Numbered from the stretch's first letter, positions 51,322 to 59,774 are shown. The stretch is DNA of 64,000 nt from Bacillus sp. HMF5848 (GCF_003944835.1 NZ_RWIV01000001.1:2147501-2211500), one strand, 5' to 3'. The notes: a model not told the origin generated them from the letters alone. Translations and numbers: made by a program.

Positions 51322-52443
51322 GTGGTACTCGTTATAAATATGCTTATTAACAAGCTGTTAAACAAATGGTCAGGAGAAAAAAGTCAACAACTTATTACAA
51401 CTGAAGAAAGAAATGAATGGCAGGAAATGCTACTACTACATGAAACAACGTTCTCCCCTTTCATAAGTATTGGAACAGAACGCGATATCGTTCGCAAAAT
51501 TAAAACTGAAACAAATCTGCATAACTTAAATAATATCACTAGAACGAAGGCTTATTTAAATTATTTCTTAAAAAACCCTGAAGTACATTGGGCGTTATTA
51601 GCCCATCTTGTCTCACGCAATGGTGGTTGGGCAATGACTGATCTCAAAGGAGATTTAGTAGGTGACCTATTAAAGGATGGAAAGAAATCTTCGTTTTTTA
51701 ATTTTTTAGAAACGGCCAATGCCAATATTTTTCATGATGCTTATCCTCAGCTATTGTTATATGAAGTAAGTAAACAATTGAATAAACCTTTATTTCATTT
51801 ACTACCAATTTTTCATGTTTCTAGGTTTATGATGCCTGCCTGGGAGTTATTTTGGATTAACAGAGAACGAAAAGAGCTTATTACGGTGGCCATGATTATA
51901 AATGAGCAGCATTACATTGAAAAACGTGTAATTAAAAATACGAAGATTAGTAAGCCTGTTATCGAATCTTACTCATTTATTATTCAAGATATGCTCGGAT
52001 TTACAGAGGTTCTGTTTCCTTATTTACACTCTGCACGAGTGAAGTTGGTTGGTGTACCTATCCATCAATTTAAAGATGTAGAAAATCGAATTTTAACAGG
52101 TAAATTGTTGTACAGTATTCTACTAAACAACAAAGTGAGAAAAAGCATATTAGAATTTGCAAATAATCATCCTCATACTGGATCTCGTGCTGATTATTGG
52201 AAAAAGATATTTACAGTTAACAAATCGGAAAGTAATCTTATTTATAGTCCGACCTTAACAAGTTCTTGGGTAAATATGAAACATAAATTTTCTGGCTATT
52301 CCGATTGGTTCCGCGATATAGAAGTAATTGATCTATTGTCTGTTACAACTAAATCCAAAAACTTTGACCGGACAACAGAGCATTTTCATAAAATTTTGTC
52401 TTTAAAGACAATTGATCTTTTAAAATACGCATTATATGATTAA
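51322..52443 (+). CDS. yppC: YppC-like (DUF2515) protein
   Basis: 373 residues. NNITRTKAYLNYFLKNPEVHWALLAHLVSRNGGWAMTDLKG is split across the domain core (about 75-115) and typifies DUF2515. No TM. The start is unclear: AGGAGG covers the GTG at 51322, while the next in-frame ATG (51340) is 17 nt away. The first 6 residues may therefore not be translated. Function unknown. Confidence 0.78.
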   Translation: MVLVINMLINKLLNKWSGEKSQQLITTEERNEWQEMLLLHETTFSPFISIGTERDIVRKIKTETNLHNLNNITRTKAYLNYFLKNPEVHWALLAHLVSRNGGWAMTDLKGDLVGDLLKDGKKSSFFNFLETANANIFHDAYPQLLLYEVSKQLNKPLFHLLPIFHVSRFMMPAWELFWINRERKELITVAMIINEQHYIEKRVIKNTKISKPVIESYSFIIQDMLGFTEVLFPYLHSARVKLVGVPIHQFKDVENRILTGKLLYSILLNNKVRKSILEFANNHPHTGSRADYWKKIFTVNKSESNLIYSPTLTSSWVNMKHKFSGYSDWFRDIEVIDLLSVTTKSKNFDRTTEHFHKILSLKTIDLLKYALYD

Positions 52444-52498
52444 CGGTCGTTAATTGAGCGCATCAATAAGTGTAATGTAATGTGAAAGACTATACATC

Positions 52499-52529
52499 AA
52501 AAAAAGCAGATTTCTCTGCTTTTTTTTGT
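52499..52529. terminator. Bidirectional intrinsic terminator
   Basis: AAAAGCAGA / TCTGCTTTT with T8 on the plus strand, between convergent yppC-like and yozD genes. Confidence 0.85.
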
Positions 52530-52545
52530 CGATTTTTATTTTAAT

Positions 52546-52728
52546 CTAATATTCGTCTTCGTCTATAACTTCTTCATCAATAATACACTTTTCTAATAAA
52601 TATTCGAACGTGATATCGGCAATTTCCTCAATTTCACTCATATCTGGAGCATATCCTCGATTTATTAACTCCTTATAGAAAAACTCTGCTATTTCCTCAG
52701 TATCAATGATTACCTCAATTTCCTTCAC
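52546..52728 (-). CDS. yozD: YozD-family protein
   Basis: 60 residues, acidic: EVIIDTEEIAEFFYKELINRGY and EEIADITFEYLLEKCIIDEE are nearly diagnostic of Bacillus YozD. No function known. Together with the yodN-like and yozE genes it keeps B. subtilis gene order. Confidence 0.87.
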   Translation of the reverse strand: MKEIEVIIDTEEIAEFFYKELINRGYAPDMSEIEEIADITFEYLLEKCIIDEEVIDEDEY

Positions 52729-52850
52729 AGCATCGCCTCCCTTTAAACAAAATATATGTGTTAAATAGAAAAGTAGACATTAAAAAAATTGACATTTTTT
52801 TAGTAGATTTGAATATTCTATACAAATGATGTTTTTTTGGAGGTTAAATT

Positions 52851-53054
52851 ATGAATCTAGAAGCTAAAATCTCAAATAAGAAGCAGTGGGTGAATCAATC
52901 AATGGAGGCGTCGCAAAGAAATTTATGGCATTGGATTGATAGTGATGTTTATGATTATTATATGGAAATGGTTCTAAAACGTATGGGACAAGCAGTGTTC
53001 TTTATAGCTGTTCCTTACATGCTATATGTGATGGTTCAGTTTTTATTATTATAA
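52851..53054 (+). CDS. Small membrane protein, 67 residues
   Basis: A hydrophilic, Trp-containing N-terminus (WVNQSMEASQRNLWHWIDSD) and one C-terminal TM helix (AVFFIAVPYMLYVMVQFLLL). TGGAGG lies before the ATG. Its last 19 bp overlap the 3' end of the convergent yodN-like gene. No family recognised. Confidence 0.72.
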   Translation: MNLEAKISNKKQWVNQSMEASQRNLWHWIDSDVYDYYMEMVLKRMGQAVFFIAVPYMLYVMVQFLLL

Positions 53055-53731
53055 TGCATATTTGTTAGCTTTTGCAGATGTTCCATAACTAGTCCCATTG
53101 TGTCTTTATAATAGTCGCCACCAAATGTCTCATATAAAAATTTATAATCATTATAAACATCTAGCAATCCATCTATTATCTCTTGTCTTTCTGCTTTTTG
53201 TCTTAATATTTCTTGCTCTCTTTTTCGTGACCCATTCATGTTGTCCACCTTCTCTCGCAATGATGTTATATTGCGAACCGTAAATAAGAGAGTGATTTGT
53301 TGTAAATACTCGCTTTGTTCATTTTTTTGTTCAGCGATCAAAGATAATTCATCTTCGGTGGCTTCTAGCCATTCTCCATCTGTTATCCGAATGAGCTCAA
53401 ATATAACTTCTTCCCACGTATCATCTTTAGATCGCCATATTTCCGTTCGTATTCCAATAACCGTGAATAAATCTTCTTCATATCCTTCCACCATTACTAA
53501 ATCACCTAGATAGAATTTAAAAGGAATTGTTACATTCTCTAGATAATGATAATTGTGATTATAGTCTTGTAATAATTTTACTTGATGCTCAAAATACAAA
53601 CCATGACTGTTGTTAACCTCATACACATATATCCCATCTAGCCACTTGACATCAGTAACCGTGCCAACTGTACCGTGTTGAGTGACAACGACAATGTCTC
53701 CCACTTTATATTTCGGGGTTTCCTTATTCAT
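53036..53731 (-). CDS. yodN: YodN-like protein
   Basis: 231 residues. Two small beta-barrel modules in the first half (YKVGDIVVVTQHGTVGTVTD and FYLGDLVMVEGYEEDLFTVIG) followed by a helical, charged C-terminal half (about 130-231). Position between yozD and yozE is the same as yodN in B. subtilis, which is the main ground for the symbol. Function unknown. Confidence 0.7.
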   Translation of the reverse strand: MNKETPKYKVGDIVVVTQHGTVGTVTDVKWLDGIYVYEVNNSHGLYFEHQVKLLQDYNHNYHYLENVTIPFKFYLGDLVMVEGYEEDLFTVIGIRTEIWRSKDDTWEEVIFELIRITDGEWLEATEDELSLIAEQKNEQSEYLQQITLLFTVRNITSLREKVDNMNGSRKREQEILRQKAERQEIIDGLLDVYNDYKFLYETFGGDYYKDTMGLVMEHLQKLTNMHYNNKN

Positions 53732-54029
53732 ATAGTCAGCTCCCTGTCAGCAAGATGGATACAATAGTATATGCAAGAACAGGTGAATTCGGTAAAACAA
53801 ACTAATCTGATTTGATATAGTATTTCAATAATTTAGAGCAGATAAAAGGATAAATCCATTTCACAACAATTGCTTATTCGCATGCAAAAGCATAGAAGGG
53901 TCTTTACGCAATTAAAAATAATGTTCTTAGGATTAATGTAACAAGTATGGATGGAATTCTATTGTTTAAGGGTGCGCAATAAACTTAGTTTTGCACAAGA
54001 ATTCGAAGGGCAATTGGAAAGAAGTGAAA
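53732..54029. other. Gene-free stretch
   Basis: Between the yodN-like and yozE genes. An imperfect inverted repeat GTGCGCAA...TTTTGCAC (53971-53995) is present, with no clear role. No ORF with a ribosome site. Confidence 0.45.
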
Positions 54030-54062
54030 ACAAAAAAACACCACATAAATGTGGCGTTTTTT
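54030..54062 (-). terminator. Terminator of yozE
   Basis: CCACAT / ATGTGG core stem with flanking A and T tracts; T7 on the minus strand. Confidence 0.82.
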
Positions 54063-54279
54063 AAACTTCTTCTTCATAGTTTTGCCATGCACGGTCAAAA
54101 GTGTCCATTGTATCAATGTAATAACCATTTAGTTCTAAGTAATTTGTTAGTTCATAATAATCTGTTGAAGCCTTTGGAAATCCAATATCATTAAAGATAT
54201 CATTAGCTAACTTTTGAATTGGATCCTTTGGCTTAGGATTCCTATGCTTTAAAATATAGTGATAAAATGATTTGCTCAT
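54061..54279 (-). CDS. yozE: YozE-family (UPF0346) protein
   Basis: 72 residues: SFYHYILKHRNPKPKDPIQKL, FPKASTDYYELTNYLELNGYY and a final FDRAWQNYEEEV, the full YozE pattern (SAM-like helical fold). Function unknown. Start ATG has AAGGAT upstream. Confidence 0.9.
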   Translation of the reverse strand: MSKSFYHYILKHRNPKPKDPIQKLANDIFNDIGFPKASTDYYELTNYLELNGYYIDTMDTFDRAWQNYEEEV

Positions 54280-54354
54280 CTAATCTATCCTTTATGAATT
54301 CTTATCTATAGCATATCATGAAAAAACCACTTTGAAAAATACGAATTTAAAGTA

Positions 54355-54546
54355 TTATTGCCATCGACTGTCCTTAGCCATTTCCAAAAGCGCCCATATG
54401 ATATTAAACATTAAAATAGCAATCGTAATTGGAACTGCGTGAAGCCAATTTTTACCATATTTTTCTTTAATAACCCCTACATAGTAGCCGCATGCAAACA
54501 AAGTAAACATCGCTGCTACAAGCATAATGGACAACGCTATGTACAT
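54355..54546 (-). CDS. Small two-TM membrane protein
   Basis: 63 residues with two hydrophobic helices (ALSIMLVAAMFTLFACGYYV and VPITIAILMFNIIWALLEMA) joined by a basic loop KEKYGKN. ATG at 54546 has GGGAG about 8 nt upstream; a longer frame from 54567 would include it. YpmT of B. subtilis is similar in size and topology, but orthology is not proven. Confidence 0.7.
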   Translation of the reverse strand: MYIALSIMLVAAMFTLFACGYYVGVIKEKYGKNWLHAVPITIAILMFNIIWALLEMAKDSRWQ

Positions 54547-54656
54547 ACTATCCATCTCCCTAAGCATTAAAATTATTTATGTACCCACCACCCTATATTA
54601 TAGCAAATAGCTTTCGTGTTTTTGTGACATATGTATGGATTTTATGTTACAGCGAA

Positions 54657-55145
54657 TTAATTATAAAAGCGATGAAAACATCTTATACTTTTATCTATTC
54701 TTAAAATTGCATGGGAGAACTGAGGTTGCTTACGTTTATTTGTGGGAGAACCGGGGTTTATTAATAGCATATTGTTCACATATTTACAGACTGGTATGTG
54801 AGAGTGGCCAAATAATATGATATCAAGTTCATCTGATTGGAACGCTTTGAGTACTCTTTTTTCAGTTGTAGATGAGGATCCGTGCCCATGTTTAATACCG
54901 ATACGAAATCCACCAACAGAGATAACTTGTTTTAAAGGTAGATGTTTTGTTAACTGTTCATCATCCACATTTCCATGTACTCCCTCAACAGGTCCGTACT
55001 GTTTAAAAAGATGATAAACATCAATTGTTTGCCAGTCCCCACAATGTAAGATTAAATCACATGCTTTTAAATCGTCGATTAACTCCTTAGGTAGTGATTT
55101 AGCCATTTTCGGCATATGCGTGTCAGCAACTACAATAATTCTCAT
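54657..55145 (-). CDS. YfcE/MJ0936-type metallophosphoesterase
   Basis: 162 residues with the complete two-metal site: VVADTHM (D-x-H), HCGDW, HGNVDD (GNxD), IKHGHG and FGHSHIP. The Bacillus relatives act as phosphodiesterases or phosphatases on small substrates. Start ATG preceded by AGGGG. Monocistronic, divergent from a yjcZ-type gene. Confidence 0.86.
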   Translation of the reverse strand: MRIIVVADTHMPKMAKSLPKELIDDLKACDLILHCGDWQTIDVYHLFKQYGPVEGVHGNVDDEQLTKHLPLKQVISVGGFRIGIKHGHGSSSTTEKRVLKAFQSDELDIILFGHSHIPVCKYVNNMLLINPGSPTNKRKQPQFSHAILRIDKSIRCFHRFYN

Positions 55146-55270
55146 GAAAATCCCCTTAATTCATAATAAATAAAATTTAAAACATAAACTGGGCGATTAC
55201 ACAAACAAGATAGCCTACGCAAACATAGGCTAACATTGTAATTAATCTTAAAAATCTGGGAGGAATTAAT

Positions 55271-55399
55271 ATGTACGGCTATAATGACTTTTGTGGATAT
55301 GGCTATGCTCAACCGGCATACCCTGCAACAAATAATACGTTTGTGCTAATTGTAGTGTTATTTATTCTATTAATCATCGTTGGTGCAGCATTTATTTAA
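55271..55399 (+). CDS. YjcZ-family tiny membrane protein
   Basis: 42 residues: MYGYNDFCGYGYAQPAYPAT, then the conserved helix [24 protein letters not shown] before the ATG. Third member of the family in this window; the TM helix differs from the others at only one or two positions. Confidence 0.85.
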   Translation: MYGYNDFCGYGYAQPAYPATNNTFVLIVVLFILLIIVGAAFI

Positions 55400-55407
55400 T
55401 TAGCTTA

Positions 55408-55449
55408 TGGAAGAAGGTGAAGTCAACTTCTGGCTTCACCTTCTTTTTC
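55408..55449 (+). terminator. Terminator of the yjcZ-type gene
   Basis: GAAGAAGGTGAAG / CTTCACCTTCTT stem followed by T5. Confidence 0.88.
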
Positions 55450-55464
55450 TAATATGATTTATCA

Positions 55465-55602
55465 CTACTCGCTCCACTGATTTGTATTAAAAAATATTTT
55501 TTCTTTCAACTTTTTCTTCTCGATACTCTCTTTGGTCACTTTAGAGTCCCCCATTTTATTGTCTGATTCGTAACTAAGTCGATATGATTTATCTTTTTTC
55601 AT
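55465..55602 (-). CDS. Small Lys/Glu-rich protein of 45 residues
   Basis: MKKDKSYRLSYESDNKMGDS followed by a charged helix (KVTKESIEKKKLKEKIFF). AAAGGAGATGAG gives an excellent ribosome site. No family recognised; sits opposite the yjcZ-type gene in convergent orientation. Confidence 0.65.
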   Translation of the reverse strand: MKKDKSYRLSYESDNKMGDSKVTKESIEKKKLKEKIFFNTNQWSE

Positions 55603-55886
55603 AATCTCATCTCCTTTTAAAATCTACTGCCTTTCAGGTTAAAAATTTAACTATATTTTTTACATAGTAGCTTAATTTTAACCTACATATGTTTTCTCTT
55701 TCTTAAACTAACAGTGATCTTGATAAACCTATTATAAATTTCCGTGAAATTTCGTAACTTTTTAAAAATGGATAGAATTTATTATAAAGTTCGTCTAACA
55801 GTAAAATTCTTTTAATAATGAGTTGCTCAGAAGTGATTTGTTCTTTATGAAGTGTATGTTACTGAGTATAAGAACCAGAGTTAATA
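55603..55886. other. Gene-free AT-rich stretch
   Basis: No ORF with a ribosome site and no recognisable regulatory element between the 45-residue gene and the Gly-Pro repeat gene terminator. Confidence 0.5.
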
Positions 55887-55916
55887 TAAAAAGGTGGAGT
55901 CATGTGACCCACCTTA
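55887..55916 (-). terminator. Terminator of the Gly-Pro repeat gene
   Basis: AAGGTGG-GTCA / TGAC-CCACCTT stem followed by T5 on the minus strand. Confidence 0.78.
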
Positions 55917-55934
55917 AATAAAAGCTTCTATTGT

Positions 55935-56339
55935 TTATTCTTCGAAAACTCCAAAACCCGGATTGAAGTCTGCGCCTGAGCCATACCCATAACCTTGACC
56001 AAAGCCTGCTCCAGGTCCGTATCCTGTTCCTGGTCCAAAGCCTGCTCCTGGACCGTACCCTGTTCCTGGACCAAAGCCTGTTCCCGGTCCGTACCCTGCT
56101 CCTGGACCAAAGCCTGTTCCCGGTCCGTACCCTGCTCCTGGACCAAAGCCTGTTCCAGGTCCGTACCCTGGACCATACCCTATTCCTGGTCCATACTGTG
56201 GCCCAAACCCTGGGACGCCATCTGTTATGCCATCAAAAGCTTCACCTAAGAAAGATCCAATTGCACCTCCAGCAAGCGGTGCAATAAATCCACCTCCAAA
56301 ACGTGGATCAAGTTGTTGGTTTCGTCTATATTTATGCAT
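55935..56339 (-). CDS. Gly-Pro-Tyr/Phe repeat protein, candidate spore-surface protein
   Basis: 134 residues. Residues 1-45 form a Gly/Ala-rich lead (FGGGFIAPLAGGAIGSFLGE). From about residue 50 the unit GPG-[TAI]-G-[YF] repeats some 12 times (GYGPGTGFGPGAGYGPGTGF). The end is acidic (FGVFEE). DNA repeats of 18 and 36 bp underlie this. Such low-complexity proteins occur in spore coats and exosporia of bacilli; here that is inference. Start preceded by GAGGGG. Confidence 0.7.
   Translation of the reverse strand: MHKYRRNQQLDPRFGGGFIAPLAGGAIGSFLGEAFDGITDGVPGFGPQYGPGIGYGPGYGPGTGFGPGAGYGPGTGFGPGAGYGPGTGFGPGTGYGPGAGFGPGTGYGPGAGFGQGYGYGSGADFNPGFGVFEE
55990..56200. repeat. Tandem DNA repeat coding Gly-Pro-rich units
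   Basis: Near-identical 18-bp units (forms of CCTGCTCCTGGACCAAAG and CCTGTTCCTGGTCCGTAC) in tandem. Copy number is likely to vary by slippage. Confidence 0.8.
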
Positions 56340-56453
56340 AATTCCCCTCCTCAGCTAGTTCCCTGATAATATATGATTAAAAAGTTCATAATGTTCAGTC
56401 GTTTATAATATAGGGTGTTCGCCTATATAAAAAACAATCAGTTATATTCATTA

Positions 56454-56570
56454 GGCTGTGTTAAAGGTGATGTTATTTTTTTGTATGATTTTGATTGTAG
56501 CGGAATGCACGAGACTCCAGTGGGAAATAGTGGCGGTCGTGAGACCTTTCCAAATCACTATGTGCTAATT
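56454..56570 (+). repeat. Partial copy of a dispersed Bacillus intergenic repeat
   Basis: GGCTGTGTTAAAGGTGAT, then GATTGTAGCGGAATGCACGA, GACTCC-GTGGGA and GTCGTGAGACC follow the order of an imperfect-palindrome element seen between genes in many bacilli. The right arm appears decayed or missing, as CCCGCAGG and the mirror half are not found. Confidence 0.5.
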
Positions 56571-56693
56571 TATCTTTGGGATATAAAAAGGTTATTCTTA
56601 AATTCCCCAGTAATTGAGCAAGACATATAGTTTAAAATTTTTCTAATAAAGTAAAATAAAAACAGACTATTAATTCATAGCCTGATTTTTGTA
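56571..56693. other. Intergenic remainder before ypmS
   Basis: AT-rich, no gene. A short AGACTATTAATTCATAGCCTG segment is present but gives no convincing terminator. Confidence 0.4.
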
Positions 56694-57278
56694 TTATCTA
56701 TTTAGAGCAAATACTATTGAGTCATTGAGTAAATCAAATTCAGTTAATTGCACTTTATATGAATGACCAGCAATTTTAATATCCTGAAAGACTATCTGTA
56801 TTTGCTTTTCGTCAGGTTGTACAATAACCCACTCAGGAAGTCTATAGTAATCATTCATATAAGTAAATACAGTTGTAACAGGAAGCTTGAATTTGCCTAA
56901 TCGCACAGATTTATATGATAGTAATAATGTCCCATTTTCATCTATTTTAGGGGTGAAAGCCAAAGTAAATGGAATATGTGTATCCAGAACTGGGACTATA
57001 CCAGCAATTTCGATGGACGAGCTATTAAATATTACTCTATATTTAATAGGATTATCCTTCATTTTGTCTGTAATATATTCATTAATCACATTTTCTGCAC
57101 TTGTTGTGCTTGTATCTACAAAAAGCTGCACATTATCAAGGTTAGTTTCCAGCTCTACTTGAGTTGTATTGTATGGTTCTTCGGGTGATGACTCACTAAG
57201 AAGCAAATAACATACACCTACAAGCACAGTTATATTTAAAGTTACAATTATCCAAAACGCGATTTTCCACTTATTCAT
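56694..57278 (-). CDS. ypmS: YpmS-family (DUF2140) membrane-anchored protein
   Basis: 194 residues. N-terminal TM helix (IAFWIIVTLNITVLVGVCYLL), then an extracytoplasmic domain with IKYRVIFNSSSIEIAGIVPVL, LSYKSVRLGKFKLPVTTVF and IQIVFQDIKIAGHSYKVQL, typical of YpmS. Its start overlaps the ypmR stop by 8 nt, so the two are translationally coupled. Role unknown, probably envelope-related. Confidence 0.87.
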   Translation of the reverse strand: MNKWKIAFWIIVTLNITVLVGVCYLLLSESSPEEPYNTTQVELETNLDNVQLFVDTSTTSAENVINEYITDKMKDNPIKYRVIFNSSSIEIAGIVPVLDTHIPFTLAFTPKIDENGTLLLSYKSVRLGKFKLPVTTVFTYMNDYYRLPEWVIVQPDEKQIQIVFQDIKIAGHSYKVQLTEFDLLNDSIVFALNR

Positions 57279-58092
57279 ATAGAGCTGTCTCCGTATCTAC
57301 CGGCTTATCCTGAATATTTTTGTATACTCGTTCAGCAATTAATTTATAGCCCTCAGTATTGGGGTGAAATAAATCTTTGTATAGCAACGCTTCATCTGAA
57401 AATATATCGGAAATTGGAATGAATTTTGTGTTTGAAAAATTTAGCACGGTCTGTTTACTCGCATCATTCCATTTGCTTATAATAGTGTCAACATCATTTG
57501 AGCGAATCCAACTAGCGAAAGGGTTGTATACTCCTATAAATATAATTTGTGCATCTGCGTTAATTTGTCGAATTGAAGTGAATATCTCATGCAATCGATA
57601 ATTAAAAGCAACTTGTTCTTTTGAAAACATATCAACAGATAATTGCAGAAAATGTCCTGTTGCAATTTTAATTAAATCGTTTCCACCAACAGTCATTACA
57701 ATGATATCACTCATTTTCAAAGTTTCTTGAACATCAGTGGACTTCAATTCCTGTAAAACATCATAAGATGTATAACCTCGAATCCCAAGGTTATGAATGG
57801 ATACAGATGAAATGAGCTGTTCCTGTATTAATTCATCAGCTAAATCACCAAGGTAACCAAACCTTTTTCTTTCATCACCTAAACCTTCTGTTAATGAATC
57901 ACCTATTCCTGTCAATACAATATCTTTGGCAAAAAACTCTTCATCTACTTGGGCTTTAATACTCGGTTGTGATATTCTTTTCGAAGTTTCAAAAGCTAAA
58001 AATACCGAAGAATTACTCAAATTAATTGGTACACATGCCGTTATAATACCTGTAGTTATTAAAACAACTACTAGGATGAATAGTCTTCTCAA
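57271..58092 (-). CDS. ypmR: SGNH-hydrolase lipoprotein, YpmR-like
   Basis: 273 residues. Signal peptide with candidate lipobox IITAC, then an SGNH esterase domain: block I IGDSLTEGLGDERKRFGYLG (Ser), block II Gly in NLGIRGYTS, block III VGGNDLIK (Asn) and block V FHPNTEGYKLIAE (His). It should hydrolyse acyl esters outside the membrane. TTG at 58092 is chosen because AGGTGAT precedes it; a longer frame to 58170 would run into ypmQ. Middle gene of ypmQ-ypmR-ypmS. Confidence 0.85.
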   Translation of the reverse strand: MRRLFILVVVLITTGIITACVPINLSNSSVFLAFETSKRISQPSIKAQVDEEFFAKDIVLTGIGDSLTEGLGDERKRFGYLGDLADELIQEQLISSVSIHNLGIRGYTSYDVLQELKSTDVQETLKMSDIIVMTVGGNDLIKIATGHFLQLSVDMFSKEQVAFNYRLHEIFTSIRQINADAQIIFIGVYNPFASWIRSNDVDTIISKWNDASKQTVLNFSNTKFIPISDIFSDEALLYKDLFHPNTEGYKLIAERVYKNIQDKPVDTETALYE

Positions 58093-58126
58093 GCTATCAC
58101 CTACCTTATGAGCCTTTTCTTCTATA

Positions 58127-58711
58127 TTATTCTCTAACCAATATTTTTGCGTGTTCAATAATCGTTTCAACAGGTATATCGTTTAAACCGCTGTAATATT
58201 GAGCAATTGTTCCTGTCTTATCAATTAGATAAAAATCAGTACCATGAATTACAAGATCACTGTCAGCGGGTTTACTTACTAACGCTTTAAAGCTCTTTAA
58301 GGCGAATTGTTCAATATGTTTTTGCGTGTATCCAGTTAAGAAATACCATGAAGATTGGTCTGCTTTGTATGTTTCAGCATAATTTGCTAATACTTGTGGT
58401 GTATCAAATTCAGGGTCAACAGTAAAAGAAACAATTTTCACATCTAAATTTTCCTCTTTAAGTCGATCCTGTACCTTTTTCATATTTCTTGTCATTGGTG
58501 GACAAACATCAATGCAGTTTGTAAATACGAAATCTGCAATCCACACTTCTCCTTTTAACTGCTCTAATGTCACAGTGTTTTCATTCTGGTCGGTATATGA
58601 AAAACTTTCTACAGCCCAATTTTTACGATTTGGTATATCTTTTGCTCCACAAGCTACTAAAATTAACACAAATGAGAGTAATAGTATGAAGGATTTAATT
58701 AGTTTCGTCAT
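58127..58711 (-). CDS. ypmQ: Sco1/SenC-family copper lipoprotein, YpmQ-like
   Basis: 194 residues. Lipobox ILVAC, then a thioredoxin-fold Sco domain with the copper site FVFTNCIDVCPPMT (CxxxC) and the distal His in DLVIHGTDFYLID. Delivers copper to, or reduces, the CuA centre of cytochrome oxidase. ATG at 58711 is preferred; the GTG at 58720 overlaps the AGGTG ribosome site. First gene of the ypmQRS unit. Confidence 0.9.
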   Translation of the reverse strand: MTKLIKSFILLLSFVLILVACGAKDIPNRKNWAVESFSYTDQNENTVTLEQLKGEVWIADFVFTNCIDVCPPMTRNMKKVQDRLKEENLDVKIVSFTVDPEFDTPQVLANYAETYKADQSSWYFLTGYTQKHIEQFALKSFKALVSKPADSDLVIHGTDFYLIDKTGTIAQYYSGLNDIPVETIIEHAKILVRE

Positions 58712-58797
58712 CTTGTTCACCTAGATTCTTCAGATATATTTAGATTAATTATAACAAATATTTGCTTTCAAAAAAAAATAAAATAATATTTAGCTAG

Positions 58798-59640
58798 TTA
58801 GTCAGTGTAGAACATAAAACCAATTGCACCAGCACCTGTATGCGTTGCTATTATCGGAGTTGTTTCTATAATAACAATATTTACATCGAGATATTCTAGA
58901 ATTCTACTTTTTATTTTATTAGCTAAATGCAACGCATCTGCATGTGCAATTCCAATCTCCTTTACCTGTTTCGTCTTAACATAAGACAATACTTGGTTAG
59001 TGTAATATTGAATGATTTTATTATGGCTTCGTGCTTTTGCGACGGGTGTATACACCCCATCAGTTAATGTTGCTATAGGTTTTATTTTTAATAACGAACC
59101 TATTAAAGCTCGTCCTCTTCCAATTCGCCCACCCTTCACTAAATTTTCAAGAGTTTCAACATTTATATACAAATGACTATTTTGACGAACATTGTGTATG
59201 TGTGCAAGAATTTCATCAATAGATTTACCTTGTTTAACATAGTTAGCAGCCTCGATGACTTGATAAGCTAAAGCGCGTGAAATAAACAATGAATCAACTA
59301 CTTTAATATTTGTATCGGCCATCATGTTTGCAGCCGTTTGTGCGGCTTGTGCTGTACCGCTTAATCCACTCGAAATGTGAATTGAAATTATATCAAATCC
59401 ATTTCTTCTCCATTTTTCAAATACTTGTCTAAATTGACCCACAGACGGTTGAGAGGTTTTAGGTAACTCTTCTGATAGTCGCATTTTTTCTATAAATTCT
59501 TTAGGTGTTATCGTAACTTTATCTATATAAGAATCCTCTCCAATTAATACATTCATAGGTATGACTTCAATATCGTACTTTTCAATTTCCTCTTGAGTTA
59601 GGTCACTAGAAGAATCTGTAATAATTTTGATTTTTGTCAT
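58798..59640 (-). CDS. DegV-family fatty-acid-binding protein
   Basis: 280 residues. KIITDSSSDLTQEEIEKYDI, the TSQPSVGQF loop, ISIHISSGLSGTAQAA (lipid-carboxylate site) and the C-terminal THTGAGAIGFMFY. Such proteins (FakB) hold a fatty acid for phosphorylation by FakA. ATG at 59640 has GAGGAG 8 nt upstream. Lies between ypmP and ypmQ. Confidence 0.9.
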   Translation of the reverse strand: MTKIKIITDSSSDLTQEEIEKYDIEVIPMNVLIGEDSYIDKVTITPKEFIEKMRLSEELPKTSQPSVGQFRQVFEKWRRNGFDIISIHISSGLSGTAQAAQTAANMMADTNIKVVDSLFISRALAYQVIEAANYVKQGKSIDEILAHIHNVRQNSHLYINVETLENLVKGGRIGRGRALIGSLLKIKPIATLTDGVYTPVAKARSHNKIIQYYTNQVLSYVKTKQVKEIGIAHADALHLANKIKSRILEYLDVNIVIIETTPIIATHTGAGAIGFMFYTD

Positions 59641-59746
59641 ATACAACACTCCTCACATCCAAAATGTTTTATGCTTGTACTACTATTGCATTTCTAGTAA
59701 GTACATTTACATATATGTTTATTAATAATTATAAATCAATATTATC

Positions 59747-59774
59747 ATGTGAAGAAAGACATGTGAAGAAAGAC
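59747..59774. repeat. Perfect 14-bp tandem duplication
   Basis: ATGTGAAGAAAGAC occurs twice in a row in the intergenic region between degV-type gene and ypmP. Confidence 0.9.

Noticed and set aside
55995-56249. Plus-strand ORF through the Gly-Pro repeat region
   Set aside because: Open only because the 18-bp repeats keep all frames free of stops. The sense gene has a ribosome site, methionine start and terminator.
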